In this document: one piece after another, positions 23,632 through 35,239 of the stretch
How positions within the stretch are numbered: the first letter of the stretch is position 1
Layout of the letters: each line of letters begins with the position of its first letter
Assembly (NCBI GenBank): GCA_018907035.1
Contig: JACCIC010000003.1
Span: 6,911,001 to 6,975,000, forward strand
Length of the DNA stretch: 64,000 nucleotides
DNA from: Sycobia sp. Sy_11
Taxonomy: Eukaryota; Arthropoda; Insecta; Hymenoptera; Epichrysomallidae
Direction: 5' to 3'
Translations under genes and position numbers: made by a program
Notes under the pieces: generated by a model
What the model saw: the letters and a program-made list of their open reading frames with translations, nothing else
What the model was told of the DNA's origin: nothing
Databases searched by the model: none

Positions 23632-23664
23632 TATATATACACAAGCACCCCCACGACATCAGTG
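23632..23664 (+). promoter_or_regulatory. Candidate core promoter (TATA plus initiator)
   Basis: TATATATAC at 23632-23640 is followed by TCAGTG at 23659-23664. Taking the A at 23661 as +1, the TATA word starts at -29, the usual spacing. No DPE-like word lies at +28. A CT (GAGA-type) array at 23515-23573 sits at about -146 to -88. All these words are common by chance and no gene follows that I can recognise. Confidence 0.2.
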
Positions 23665-23850
23665 ACGATCCATACTGACCTCCGTCCTCATCCCATCGCG
23701 AGTGAAAATATTTGTCCGCGAAGCCCAGGGCATCCGAATATATATAGGTAAGCTACATACATATACATATATCTGTTGCGGATGAAAGCTTCGCGTATCG
23801 CAAACCATGGCTCGGGCTTCGCAGAGACCGAGCGATTGAGAGAGCAAGGG

Positions 23851-23853
<3 letters not shown>

Positions 23854-23901
<48 letters not shown>
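23854..23901. repeat. (GA)24 microsatellite
   Basis: 48 bases of perfect GA, the first of three GA arrays within 370 bases. Confidence 0.98.
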
Positions 23902-23906
<5 letters not shown>

Positions 23907-24052
23907 GCTAACACACGTGAAATCGGAGGTCTGAACCATCTATGTGAGAGAGTAAGAGGAGGCCGGTGTGGAGGTTGGGTGAAATTGACGCTCGTCGACG
24001 ATCAGCCGCGGCATATGCCACTCTCCGCACCAGTCGAAGTTCATGAGTGACG

Positions 24053-24055
<3 letters not shown>

Positions 24056-24087
<32 letters not shown>
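24056..24087. repeat. (AG)16 microsatellite
   Basis: 32 bases of perfect AG, the second of the cluster. Confidence 0.97.
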
Positions 24088-24090
<3 letters not shown>

Positions 24091-24200
24091 AGGAGGAGGC
24101 GAGGAAAACAGTGAGGGGATGAGAGGGGCAGCGACCGATATATCGAGTTTATCGCGCACATCGAACGCGCGGGGGCGAGTCCGACAGAAAGCAAGAGAGG

Positions 24201-24223
24201 GAGAGAGAGAGAGAGAGAGAGAG
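24201..24223. repeat. (GA)11 microsatellite
   Basis: 23 bases of perfect GA, the third of the cluster. Confidence 0.96.
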
Positions 24224-24985
24224 TAGGAGCCACGGACGTTCCCGTACGCGGTTAATATGCAAAGTGAGGCACGCGCTCAGTGGATGTCGCAGACACACAC
24301 ATACGCCTTTTCTCACGTTGATATAGCCGAGGGGTTCGAGAACCAAGTATGTAGTTTAAGCCGAGGAGAAGAGGGGGAAGGCGCCAGGGATGGTTAGTTT
24401 TTAAACGGAGGGGCTATATATTAGTTTATGACGGAATACTAGGATACGAAAAGGCCTATCCGACATATTATAATGATCGCTTCTACAGGTGCATTATGTT
24501 ATAAATACGTACAGGACTTTTTCCTTTATTAAAATCGTAATGCGAAATTCGCGACCAAATACTTGGATAGCATTCTGATATAAATTAATATTCGATGATA
24601 AAACAGAGATTATAATGCTATATTTGACCTACATCCGTCGTAAAATCCATCTCGAAAGTAACGGTTAGAATTAAACCGTGGCAGTATATAAATTGAATAC
24701 GTTAATATAATAATTTCCATATAACCGTATTTGCAGTGTGCGCACCGCTGTATTATTTCTTTTTCTTTTTATCTTTAGTCCCCGTAATTACAAGAGGGGG
24801 CATAAGCCGCATATTTAGCGCGCGAACCCGCTCATGTTTTATTCCGCGAAGCGGACGCGCGAGGGAAGGGAACGTTGGCCAAGGGAAAAACACAGTGCTT
24901 CATATATATAGATACGATTCGAAATACCAGATAATCAGCACGCGCGATCACGTCTGGACGAGCACTTTAACATATTGTGTATATA

Positions 24986-24988
<3 letters not shown>
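24224..24988. other. Mixed unique DNA
   Basis: 24400-24740 is AT-rich. The remainder is balanced. No gene is supported. Confidence 0.5.

Positions 24989-25034
<46 letters not shown>
24989..25034. repeat. (AT)23 microsatellite
   Basis: 46 bases of perfect AT. Confidence 0.98.
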
Positions 25035-25036
<2 letters not shown>

Positions 25037-25431
25037 CAGTACACAGAATATCATTCATGACTCACTTGCTATACATATATATAGAAAATTTTACTGAAGT
25101 TCGAGGGCGAGCAAGAGCGTGCGTATATTTATATAGTCGCCCAGTAGTCCGCGATGGACTCGCGCACCAAGCCATCTCACCTCATTGAAACAAGGGTAGG
25201 TCTGCGTCCCGTCTCCCTTCCTTCTCCCTCTCTGCCTATCTCCCTCTCTCCCCTCCCTTCGCTTCCCCCTATTTTTTTTTTTCGACGAAATGCACTTCCA
25301 CGTGTGCAACGAAAAAACGCGCGGCCACCCTCCCGCGTACACAGACGCGATTCCAAGAAAAGCCCGCTACTTATATGCGCATAGAAAACTGTACGTGCAC
25401 ACGTGCGCCGACACGAGCGCAGCTCGTTTAT

Positions 25432-25434
<3 letters not shown>
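25035..25434. other. Mixed unique DNA
   Basis: 400 bases between two TA arrays, with a CT-rich patch at 25210-25270 and a T11 run at 25272-25282. Confidence 0.5.

Positions 25435-25484
<50 letters not shown>
25435..25484. repeat. (TA)25 microsatellite
   Basis: 50 bases of perfect TA. Confidence 0.98.
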
Positions 25485-25488
<4 letters not shown>

Positions 25489-25533
25489 TATGTATGTAAA
25501 CGTAACTCAGGCAACGACCGCAAAGTGCAAGTT

Positions 25534-25564
25534 GGGCGGGGGGCAGGGTGGAATAGCGCCGGGG
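25534..25564 (+). other. Weak G-quadruplex candidate
   Basis: G-runs at 25534-25536, 25538-25543, 25546-25548 and 25561-25564. The last loop is 12 bases, so the motif is marginal. Confidence 0.3.
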
Positions 25565-25810
25565 CATAAGAAGGAGCGAGGCGAAGAGATCGTAACACAC
25601 CGGGGGCCCAACCTACGTTGCAAGAATACTAATATGCCCCCTTGCGCTTGCTTATACATACATATATATACTATATACGCGGAGGGGGACAGCCCCATAT
25701 GTATGCACAACTCTGCTCCAAGGGGGACAATGTAGCCGTCCCGGGGGGGTCGGAGCGAGAGGGTGTCGCCTCGCGCTGTCTTTCCTTTTCTACATTTCTC
25801 TCTTACTGTC

Positions 25811-25821
<11 letters not shown>

Positions 25822-25867
<46 letters not shown>
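25822..25867. repeat. (CT)23 microsatellite
   Basis: 46 bases of perfect CT, with six further CT units just upstream. Confidence 0.98.
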
Positions 25868-25871
<4 letters not shown>

Positions 25872-27529
25872 CTTTCTCTTTCCCGCAATTTTTAACGTCG
25901 TACGATTGTAGACGCACCGTTTCCATGGTTACCTGCATGCTGTGCATCCACTGTACTCTTCTTCTTCCTAATTTCATTATACGCATTAGGAGGTTAGCCT
26001 AATTCAGATATAAATCCTATCCGCCTATTCAGAATTCAGCTCATAAATTGTTGTTTTTGTAATTATAAATTCAGTTTTCAGTGCCGTACAGCAACTTTTA
26101 CGTCTTTACGTCTATTTTTCCAACATTTTTGGAGTGAAAATATATCACATTCAACATTATTATAAAATCACTTTGTTTCCTGTTAGCATTGTTCTTTTAC
26201 ATACTATCTATTAAAATTAGTTGTAGATTCAAAACAGAATATATTGTTCAGACTTACATATAAACTTTGCGAGCTTTTTCATTTACTCTAACTAGGTAAC
26301 TTGAGAAATGAACTCACCTGAAACAAACAGAAAGGAAAAGGTTCATTGTATATTTTAAATAAAGCAATCTTTACGTATTCTGCAATATTACATATATATT
26401 CTGTATATATTACAAAAAGAATAAATTATGATCCAAAATAATTGTTTATATTGCGTATAAATAATTTTAAAGTAAGGAATTGTAAAAAAAGCAGAATTGA
26501 AGACCAAATGAATATGCATTAAAATTTTTTGAAAGTAAAATCTTGTTACTTAAAAACTCTAATGATAATATTATTTCGGTCTTTCAAACAGCCGAATGTC
26601 TACGAAGCAACGCACTTGACTTGGAGTATTATTTACAGATATAATATTAAATAATAAATGCCAAAAATCCACTTTTAAACTCATGCTCTAATTTCATCAA
26701 AACAGAATCAGCTCAAGATTCACTGTCTATAATTCGATTGCAGAAATCTGAAATTGAAGAAAATATAGCGCAAAAAATAGTCTGATGCATCACAAAAAAA
26801 GAAAAAAAAACAGACAATATTAGCCTCTATTTTCCAGCCGAACAAATGTCGAATTTATTCAAACCGAGTCGCAACCCATTTTTCTGTCCCTCTCGTTGCC
26901 GACGAGTTATTTACACGATTTTCGGTTCGCGCGATAAACCCGCGTCAGCCCTTCAACTTTTCGAAACCTTTATAATGGAGAACCCGGCGCTCGTCCTCGA
27001 GCGCCCGCGCGCCCGTCTCCCGTCTATACCGTAGCAGTAGGTAATTGAATATAGCCAGTATACACAGCCGAACGTTAGTTCGCCAAAGCATGAAAGTGCG
27101 AAGCTCGTCAAATTCAAGGCTCTCGATATATATATATATATAGGAAACGAGACGCGTTTCCGGATTTTCTCGCGCTTGTTTACCGTTCTGCGATGCGTCA
27201 ACGCAGAGAAGCGTTGTCTATACAGCCGAGGCAGCTGTCGCAGAAAAAAATCGACTGGTGCACGGGGATGCGCGCGTTCGTTTCTCGCTATTTTTGCGGG
27301 AGCGCGAGTATATTTGCGCGGTGAAAATTTGCGTCGCGAGAATTCGCCGTGAAAATTTGCGCCGTGATCAATTGTAAAGGAACACGGGCAGAAAGACGGT
27401 AGAACGACGGCCGACGAGTATTTCAATATATCTATATATATACCGTGATCGTCTTTCCGAAGAAGAGATTTCGAAAACGGCGAGGAAAAATTGTTACTCT
27501 TGCTTCAAAGTGTGCATGGGAGTACAAAA

Positions 27530-27532
<3 letters not shown>
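25868..27532. other. AT-rich unique block then CpG-rich DNA
   Basis: 25990-26850 is AT-rich with no repeat array. 26860-27420 is richer in CpG, with a short (AT)8 run at 27126-27142. Frames of 60-157 codons are unrecognised. Confidence 0.55.

Positions 27533-27566
<34 letters not shown>
27533..27566. repeat. (GT)17 microsatellite
   Basis: 34 bases of perfect GT, without an adjoining TA array. Confidence 0.97.
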
Positions 27567-27570
<4 letters not shown>

Positions 27571-28214
27571 ACAAACGCAATTAACGTAGTGAAAGACGTG
27601 GAAAATAAAGAAGGAGAAGGAGAGCGAAAGGAAAAGTACTGGATAGTGGTACAGAGAACGAGCGACGAAAGGCAGAGGGGATGAAGATTGAAAAAGACGC
27701 ACAGATAACGAGCGCGAAGATGAAGTGGGAAAGGTATGAAGAGAGGATGAGAGAGAGAGAGAGAGAGCGAGGGGGATAGAGAAAGAGCGCGCGTGGGATG
27801 AGTTGAGATAAGGAATTAGCCCCAGCAGATTTCCCTAATGAGTTCCCTTTTACTTCGTTCCACATGAGCGATATCCTTCTTCTTTCGCTACTCTCGGCGA
27901 GTCGTATCCACCCTGCCCTCTCTCTCGTCCCCGTCGTGCGCGCCTATCTTCCAAGGCTCATAACGAGCAGCCGAGAGACCGCGCGAGATAGAAGAAGAAA
28001 GGGAGACGGAGTGAGAAAAAAAGAAAACCTTCGGGTATGTGTGAGGGTGGGGGTGGAAGCATATTATTCTTCAAAATTTCGAAACTTTTGATGTTTTTTA
28101 ATGACGTGCGCGTGTGGCGGACGCGAAACTTTTCTTTTTTTCGACAAAGGACGTGTCCATCTTCAAATTCTCCCGTCTTTTGTGTCCCAGAGAAAGAAGA
28201 AGAGGGGTTTCCTT
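27567..28214. other. Purine-rich then mixed unique DNA
   Basis: 27590-27800 is strongly purine-rich, with (GA)9 at 27749-27767. The rest is mixed. No gene is supported. Confidence 0.5.
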
Positions 28215-28239
28215 CTCTCTCTCTCTCTCTCTCTCTCTC
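28215..28239. repeat. (CT)12 microsatellite
   Basis: 25 bases of perfect CT. Confidence 0.96.
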
Positions 28240-29570
28240 CGCGCTATTGAGAGAGAAATCACCGCGCGGATGCAGAAAAATAATTGGAGAACTGCGCAAA
28301 CATAATTAACATCTACGTGTGCGATCGTACTCCCCGGAGGAATATCGCGTGGATCGTGGAAATATCGCGATATGACAGTAAAATTGTCGTATTTGTTTTT
28401 TTGTTACACAGATCATGATTGGATCTATTGTTAAATCGAGTTGCGAATGAGAGAAGCGATATGCTACGTAATATTCCATGAAAGGTGCCTTAAATCGCGT
28501 ACTAAAATACATTATTGAATAAAAACCTAGATACTCATAATAAATTAAAAGTTTATTAATGTCTATGAAAATTATTCTAATAATTTTTTCCCCAGGCTTC
28601 GGCTAGTTTTTGCACTGAGATGAATAATATCATCTAATTGAGATTGTGATTTTGATTTTACGCATTATTTTTTATTAATTAAACATATAAATATATTTAT
28701 ATTTTACATCGATAATGATCATTTTAAAAAAAAAGTATTACAAATGTAATATTCTCTATTCAGGAATTGTTTCAAGGTCCCATGGAATGCCGCCTTTTCC
28801 CGACAATGCGTCAGAGAAGAATTATTTTCTATCATGATTCTAAAAATACTCTCATACATGCGGCTTGTTCAGTGGTCTCAATAGCATCCGCGTATATAAA
28901 TTATTGCTTTCACATACACGATGAGAGAACATTGTTTGAATTTGAATGAAGGAATGTATGTGATACGTAGATAAAACCTGTCGATCTAAATTTAACATTT
29001 CTACTGATTTTTCATGAGAATTTAATCATACGCATTTTTTCAAATGCAATGTTTTTAATTAAAAATATAAATTTTTTTCACGCGCGTAAGGTGCAAAATA
29101 AATCCCTTGTACTAATTTCCTTAAATTAAATTTATATTTGTGGAAATGATATTTGTCAACAGTTTTCACTAGTATATATTTCTCCTATATTTGAGCAACT
29201 GCATATATTGACTATAGGAGCTGAATAATGTGTAGCCATAAAACTTTTTTTTCCTGGGGCTCTATGGTTTAGCTATGTCGGACAAATAAAGGAAACAACT
29301 TTTAATATTTGCAAACTCATGTGCGTATATATATATATGTATTGTTATTATTGGATTAGGATAAATAATACATTCCATTATAAATTTAGTAAGAGATTAA
29401 TTGTCGAATACGAACTCGTTTGTAATTCAGAAAACTAGAATTTAAATCGCACAGCATTCCGCCATCACATGCTTTCGTTCTATTGTATAAACAAATCTCA
29501 GCAAATTCTAAACATTAAAAAAGTTTAAGTCCGTTGGGAAGAAATGCGATGGTTCCCTTTATAATTATCA
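28240..29570. other. AT-rich unique DNA
   Basis: 28500-29570 is a long AT-rich stretch with only a short TA run (29325-29338). A 60-codon plus-strand frame at 28767-28949 is not recognised. I see no element ends or terminal repeats. Confidence 0.55.
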
Positions 29571-30200
29571 GCTGCTGTTTAAGACAGAAAAAGGGACGCG
29601 ATTTAATTTTAATCGCAGAGAAGAAGGAAAAAAATAGAAATGGTTAGAATAGAAGAGAAAGAGCTAGAGTGAGAGAGAGAATGGAAAAATAGCGGGAAAT
29701 TTTTCAGAGAAGAAAAGCGACTCAAAAATTCAACGAAAAGTCATAGTAATGCAGAGTAATGCAGAAGCCAAAGAGAGAGACAGCAAAGCCCGTAGAATGA
29801 AACGGAGGAGCTTCACAAGCAAAATTAAATAAAAACGTGGATGAAAAGATAGTGCGAAAAGGGAAAATAAAGCGTGTCGGGTGACAAAAAGCTCGGTTAA
29901 AAATTGGTGGCGGAAGGGATGTGGGGCAGAGATCGGAGTAACGCGAGCGAGAAAAAACGAGTAGGCTCGGATAAAGTCAAAGATATACAGGACGCGCGGA
30001 AGTGCGGGGGAGAGGGCGGTTAGAGAAGTTGAAAAAGGAAGAGGTGAGAGAGGAACGCGAGAGAAATGAGAGAAAGAGAAAGAGAGAGGAAGAGAGAGTG
30101 ATGGCGATACAACGAATTAAAATAAGAAGGACGAGCATGTAGAGCGAGTGATTCGAGAACAAGAGATCGAGAGGGACAGAGAGCGAGAACAGTGGAAAAC
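29571..30200 (+). other. Long purine-rich strand without a perfect array
   Basis: For about 600 bases the plus strand is mostly A and G, made of GAAA, GAGA and AGAA words. It may be a decayed GA repeat or purine-skewed unique DNA. Confidence 0.5.
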
Positions 30201-30388
30201 TTTCGAGCTTTATTAAGTCTGACTGCGTCCTGCCTTATCTCCGCGGCCGAGCTACGAGGACGACGACTTCTTTTATTCCCTTTCTGCACCGCACCTCCCC
30301 CGCCCCTCAGCCCTTTTCTCTATTTTCGTATCTTCTCCCGACCCCTTGTCCTAGTAAAGCTATACGTTGGCTCTGCACGTTTGCGAAA

Positions 30389-30393
<5 letters not shown>
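30201..30393. other. Pyrimidine-rich unique DNA
   Basis: The skew reverses here: C- and T-rich sequence precedes the AG array. Confidence 0.45.

Positions 30394-30432
<39 letters not shown>
30394..30432. repeat. (AG)19 microsatellite
   Basis: 39 bases of perfect AG. Confidence 0.98.
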
Positions 30433-30436
<4 letters not shown>

Positions 30437-31897
30437 GAGAGACAGAGAGAAGGAGACAGAGAAAGGGTAAGAGAGATAGCCAGGAGAGGACGAGCCCGTG
30501 TGCAGACCGTAAATTCATATCTCGAATAATTTTCACCCTGCTCTCTCGCTTGGATCTCCTTCCTCGCGCGCTACCGCTACCGCTGGCTGCTGCTGCTGCT
30601 GCAGACACTCGCTGCCCGAGTTCCGCGGCGCGCTTTGGCCAGCGGCCAGACCGTACTGTTCTCTCTCACTTTCTCCGCGCGTCTTTTCCTCTCTTTTCGC
30701 CCCCCCCCACCGTCGCCCCTCACGCGTCATCTCTATCCCCCCTTTGCTCTCACGTTCAATGTACACTTTATATCGCCGTGAAGCGTCTTTTTTCCCCCCC
30801 TTCGTCTTCTAGATTTTCTGAATTCCCCTTCCTTCCCTCTCTCTCTCTCTCTCTCTTTCTTTTTCTCTCCATCTCACTTCACGTCGCGCTTTTCTCATGC
30901 TATACGGTCCTGAGGCGCGCTTCTCTGCGCTCTTCTCGTCGCTGCCGCCGCCAAATGGCGTCATGAAATTCAAATGTCCCTCCCAACGAATTTATGGTTG
31001 TTGAGAGGAATGTACGCGTTTAACTTTATTTAATAGGCCACCGCGGGCCGGGGCCACCACACAGCCGTCGGCGGCCGAGTTATGGATTTTAAGAGGATGT
31101 CTTTTTGTAATTATAACCCGCGCGAGCGCGGAATCAGCTAAGGAGAGAGAGAGAGAGAGAGAGTGGAAAAGAGACGACGGAGAAGAGACGGTAAGAAGGG
31201 GGTACAGGTAAAACGCAAATGAAAGCGAAAGGGAAAGGGGAAAAAATTCGATGAAAGCGCGCCGCATAAATTTTACGGAGAGGGGAAAGAGACACGTAGA
31301 GAGAGAGAGAGGTGTGCTTGTGGCGATGAAGTACAGCGGCTGAAGAAACTTTTTAATTGTAAAATTAATGGTACGTGGTGAGCACTTCAGAAATACGGTA
31401 CTAGTGCGATAAAAACGTTTTATCTGATTAATATCGCGGATATATGATCGTAATTATTTGTTACTCTTCAGCTTCTGTGTGCTATAAAATACAATATAAT
31501 AATTATATAGATACAGAATATTTCATTTATGAAAATCTATTGAAGCTATTTATTAATAACCACTTCAATCGGCCGTAATGATTTTCTCGAAATAAAGGAT
31601 TTTTCTCGACCCGTAACGAGGACGATAATCGCAGAAAGAGCGTAGCGGCGTGCGTAAACGACTCCCCCCCCCCCGACCATTAAAGAAAAAGTGGGGAGAA
31701 TTTTGGCGCTGGCGCACAGACCAGGGGCGAAAGAAGAATAGCCCCGGCGAAATTAAGAATTAAAAAGACATGCGGCATGGGTAATGGAAAAGATAAATGT
31801 AAGAAAATTAAAGTACCCTTCCTTCGCCCCTCTTTCTTCCCTCTCAACAGTTTTTGCGCGCACTTATATTACATATATATATTACATCTATGTGTGC

Positions 31898-31901
<4 letters not shown>
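30433..31901. other. GC-rich then mixed unique DNA
   Basis: 30540-31150 is CpG-rich, with (GCT)5 at 30586-30602, C9 at 30700-30708, (CT)10 at 30837-30856 and (GA)10 at 31143-31163. 31330-31620 is AT-richer. A C11 run lies at 31664-31674. No gene is supported. Confidence 0.5.
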
Positions 31902-31991
<90 letters not shown>

Positions 31992-32021
31992 GTATGTGTG
32001 TGTGTGTATGTGTGTATGTGT
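31902..32021. repeat. (GT)42 array with degenerate tail
   Basis: 85 bases of perfect GT (31902-31986), then interrupted GT to about 32021. It is the longest GT/CA array here, preceded by short TA runs, and has Z-DNA potential. Confidence 0.98.
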
Positions 32022-32118
32022 TAAAGAAAGAAAAACAAGACGGTGCATATACGAGTCTGGCGCAAACTCGCGGCCCCAAGTTCTGAAACATGCATGGGTC
32101 GTCTATTCGGATCGATTA

Positions 32119-32121
<3 letters not shown>

Positions 32122-32172
<51 letters not shown>
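32122..32172. repeat. (TA)25 microsatellite
   Basis: 51 bases of perfect TA, 100 bases after the GT array. Confidence 0.98.
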
Positions 32173-32175
<3 letters not shown>

Positions 32176-32366
32176 CAAACGCACGCTGCTATAGAGCGAA
32201 AGAGGAGCGAGAAGGCTCTCGAACTTATCAAAGTTTTCCCGATAAGCCGAGATTTGAAATTACTTATTTATGCGTTACGAGATGGGGGAGGGGGCAGCGT
32301 CGATCGAATAACCTACGAAGCTCTTTGATCGTTCTACTATACTTGTCCGAAAATTAACGGAAGAGC

Positions 32367-32422
<56 letters not shown>
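32367..32422. repeat. (GA)n array, perfect at 32381-32422
   Basis: (GA)6, one TA, then (GA)21. It is the third different microsatellite within about 520 bases. Confidence 0.97.
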
Positions 32423-32424
<2 letters not shown>

Positions 32425-32920
32425 TACCTTTTCGCCGCAGAAGCCGTCTGATAGATAGTGCAATTTCCTAGAGTCGAATTAAGTGAGAGTTTTAGTTTTA
32501 ATAAGTGTTATTAGTATTCATTCATTTCGCCATCTCTTAGATATAGATATATTTCATTTTTTTTAATAATCATCAAGTATCAAATACTTGGTGATTGTCC
32601 GAATAAAAATAATTGAAACTTTTCCAATAATTCATTGGAATATCTATATATTTTCTGGTACATTCTATATTGTCATAATATTTGTAAACGTGACTAGAAA
32701 CTATATAAGTTTGCATATTCTATACGATTGAGATTTTTCTGCCAGTAGACCAATGCAGTACTGACCAAACTAGGCCTTTATTTAGGTTTTTCAATATGAT
32801 CGAAGCAAGTTAATTTTTCTAATTATTCATTATTTACACACCTTATCCAGCAAGAAAGGAAAAGCTACATCAGCAACAAAAACAAAACACTTCAGCTCGC
32901 GGAGATATTATCAATTTTTT
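32423..32920. other. AT-rich unique DNA
   Basis: Nearly 500 bases of AT-rich unique sequence. 32573-32594 contains a near-palindromic ATCAAGTATC/AATACTTGGTGAT pair. No gene. Confidence 0.5.
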
Positions 32921-33733
32921 CCCCGCTATATACGCGCACGCGTGCGCCGAGCTCCCACGAGTTTTGCAAAACTTCACTCTGACAAATTGAACCCTTTGTC
33001 ACAGGAATCTCGCGCCGGAGTAGATAAGAGGGAGAGCGCGCAACGAGGCGTGCTGTCGAGCCGTACTCGCGCGCATTGCGCCCCGCCGTGAAATTCCGCG
33101 GGCTTAGCGCGCGAGACTGCGCGCGAGGCCAGGTGGGAGGAATGAAGCGGAAGAGAAAGAGGAACGAGGCGGGGGGAGGGGGCGATGGAACAAACGGCTC
33201 GAAAGTCAAAACGCGAAAGTCGCGCACGGCACGCGCAACGTTGCAGCTTGTCTCGTTGTGCGCGCGCGCGCGCGCGCGTCGCCGTCGACGATCGACCTAC
33301 ATCGGGCCGCGTTGACTGATGCGCGTGCACAGCGGCAGCGACGACGGCAGCGGGAACAGCGGCACAAGGAACAGCAGCGTCGCGTCGCCGAGACGGATGC
33401 GCGACGGCACGCGCGAGCGCGCGTTTCGCGTATTCGCTCGGCCCCCTCCCGCCCCTCCCGTTCTCTCCGGCGCTCTCTTTCTTTTTTTTCCCGACAATGC
33501 GCCCGCTCGTTCGCGCGCTCTTCGAAATCCTCGGTACGTCTCGCTCGATATTTCGCCCGGTGCCGTCGAGCTCTCCGGCCGGAGTGCCTCCGCTGCGTTG
33601 GTATAGGAACGCATACGTGACCAATCGATTTTTCTAGCTTTTTGCTCCACGTGCCCTACCCCGTGCACCTACCCCCCCTTGCCCTCATCCACCCTTGAGA
33701 ATTCTTTACGACCGAGCGTTTCCCGTGTTTACC
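32921..33733. other. Most CpG-dense block in the window
   Basis: GC-rich with CG dinucleotides every few bases and a 19-base CG alternation at 33260-33278. Open frames of 80-216 codons overlap in most reading frames on both strands, as happens where stop codons are rare in GC-rich DNA. It may be a promoter or first-exon region. No product is recognisable. Confidence 0.5.
33260..33278. repeat. (GC)9 alternation, Z-DNA candidate
   Basis: 19 bases of strictly alternating G and C. Confidence 0.9.
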
Positions 33734-33763
33734 GATGGCGGCGCGTATGCCTCAGCCGCCATC
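33734..33763. promoter_or_regulatory. Inverted repeat with two Pho/YY1-type cores
   Basis: GATGGCGGC at 33734-33742 and its exact reverse complement at 33755-33763 flank a 12-base loop. Each arm carries a GCCAT core (ATGGC on the other strand), the heart of the Pho/YY1 site. Binding is inference. Confidence 0.3.
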
Positions 33764-33830
33764 AACGGCGCGGCTTATTTGCACGGTTAATAAGCGCGCT
33801 CGAATAAAATCCCTAAGTGTTGTATATATG

Positions 33831-33834
<4 letters not shown>

Positions 33835-33872
<38 letters not shown>
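33835..33872. repeat. (AT)19 microsatellite
   Basis: 38 bases of perfect AT, immediately after the CpG-dense block. Confidence 0.97.
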
Positions 33873-33876
<4 letters not shown>

Positions 33877-35197
33877 CATACACCTACACACACGCACACA
33901 TATATACATCATTAAAGCGATTGAGAAGGGCCGGGGATTATTTACGTTTTAATACTGACACGCTTTGGTGAATTAAACACGCATTTATTAACGATCTTTC
34001 TTTTCTGATGCTTCATTCTAGAAACAGTTTAAGAGATGTATATTATATATATAATTAACACTCGTTGAAATGTATGTGTATAAATCCGCTCGCTCGAAGC
34101 TGAATATTATATCGAATTAAACCGTATATACAGTTAATATTTAATCGGATTTATAAGCCTCCGTTAAAACCACGCACCATATTTATTCGCCCAGATTTTC
34201 AACGCTTCGCTATAGAATTCGAGGGTTTTCCCTGTTTGTACAAAGATTTACAAAATAATACAAAGTACCTCGACGCGCTTGAAAGGTTAGCGGTGGTCCC
34301 GCGGTCTTTGCACCGATCTCCGCGCATTTATAAATCTAAACATTCCCCTCCTATCCAATTTCACGAGTATTTAAGCGATTTAAAAGAAAATCCCGACTGA
34401 ATCGACTACGTAAAGCATAGCTCATCTCGAGGGCGCGAGTCCTCGTGCGCCGGGAGCTCGCGTCAGCCGGGAACGAATTAATTCTCGCCCTTTCGCGTGG
34501 CAAATCCGCATGATTCGCGTTGCACTGCTGGGGACACAAGAAAATAAAAATCACCGTCTCGAGCAAGATTTCGAAATTTCCTTTCAAATCCCCCTTGATA
34601 TTCGAGCCAAAAGGAAAGGATACTGCGTAGCGAGCGCTGTATTTTACATAAAACAGCTATGCGTATACCGCGACGTCTTTTGAATTTCGACCTCGTGCTG
34701 ATTGCACAAAAAAGCCGAGATCGGCCGTATACATTTGTAAACAAAGTGCATCTGGTAATTCCCGAGCGAGTTACTAAGCATACCAATGGGTAGTACGTAT
34801 AGAGTATAAGGCTAAGAATTTAATCTTGAGAGACCTAAGAACTATATAATTTCATCCTCACCCTCTTACGATCCCGACTTTCTTCCCATTCCCCCACGTT
34901 CGACTTCGAATAGAGATATCGAAAACAATTTCAATTTGAAAAGTTTAGACGCTCGAGTGTAAGAGCGAGGAAGAGCGCAAAAGAGAGAGAGAGATAGAGA
35001 GATAGAGAGAGAGAGAGGGAGCGAGAAAGAGTAAGAGTGGGAGGGAATGACGGAGGGTGAACGTCGATACGGCGAGTTATTTCAAATACTTCTGCAATAT
35101 TCAAATATCAGGATCATCCTTTAATAAGTTCTACATTTTCTTCTAACACAGTCTTGTTATTCTCCCTTTTCTTCCATATTTTGCAATATTTAATATA
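33873..35197. other. Mixed unique DNA
   Basis: Balanced composition at 34180-34800, with frames of 78-102 codons that I do not recognise. A GA/GATA-rich run lies at 34983-35017. Confidence 0.5.
34983..35017. repeat. GA/GATA-rich run
   Basis: 35 bases of GA units with two GATA words. Confidence 0.9.
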
Positions 35198-35239
35198 ATA
35201 AATATTTATTAAATAATTATAAATATTTATTAATAATTT
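35198..35239. repeat. 21-bp tandem duplication
   Basis: The 15-mer ATAAATATTTATTAA starts at 35198 and again at 35219, giving two adjacent AT-only units that differ only near their ends. Confidence 0.8.

Noticed and set aside
32974..33624. 216-codon minus-strand frame in the CpG-dense block
   Set aside because: High GC removes stop codons in most frames here. Several long frames overlap on both strands and none has a motif.
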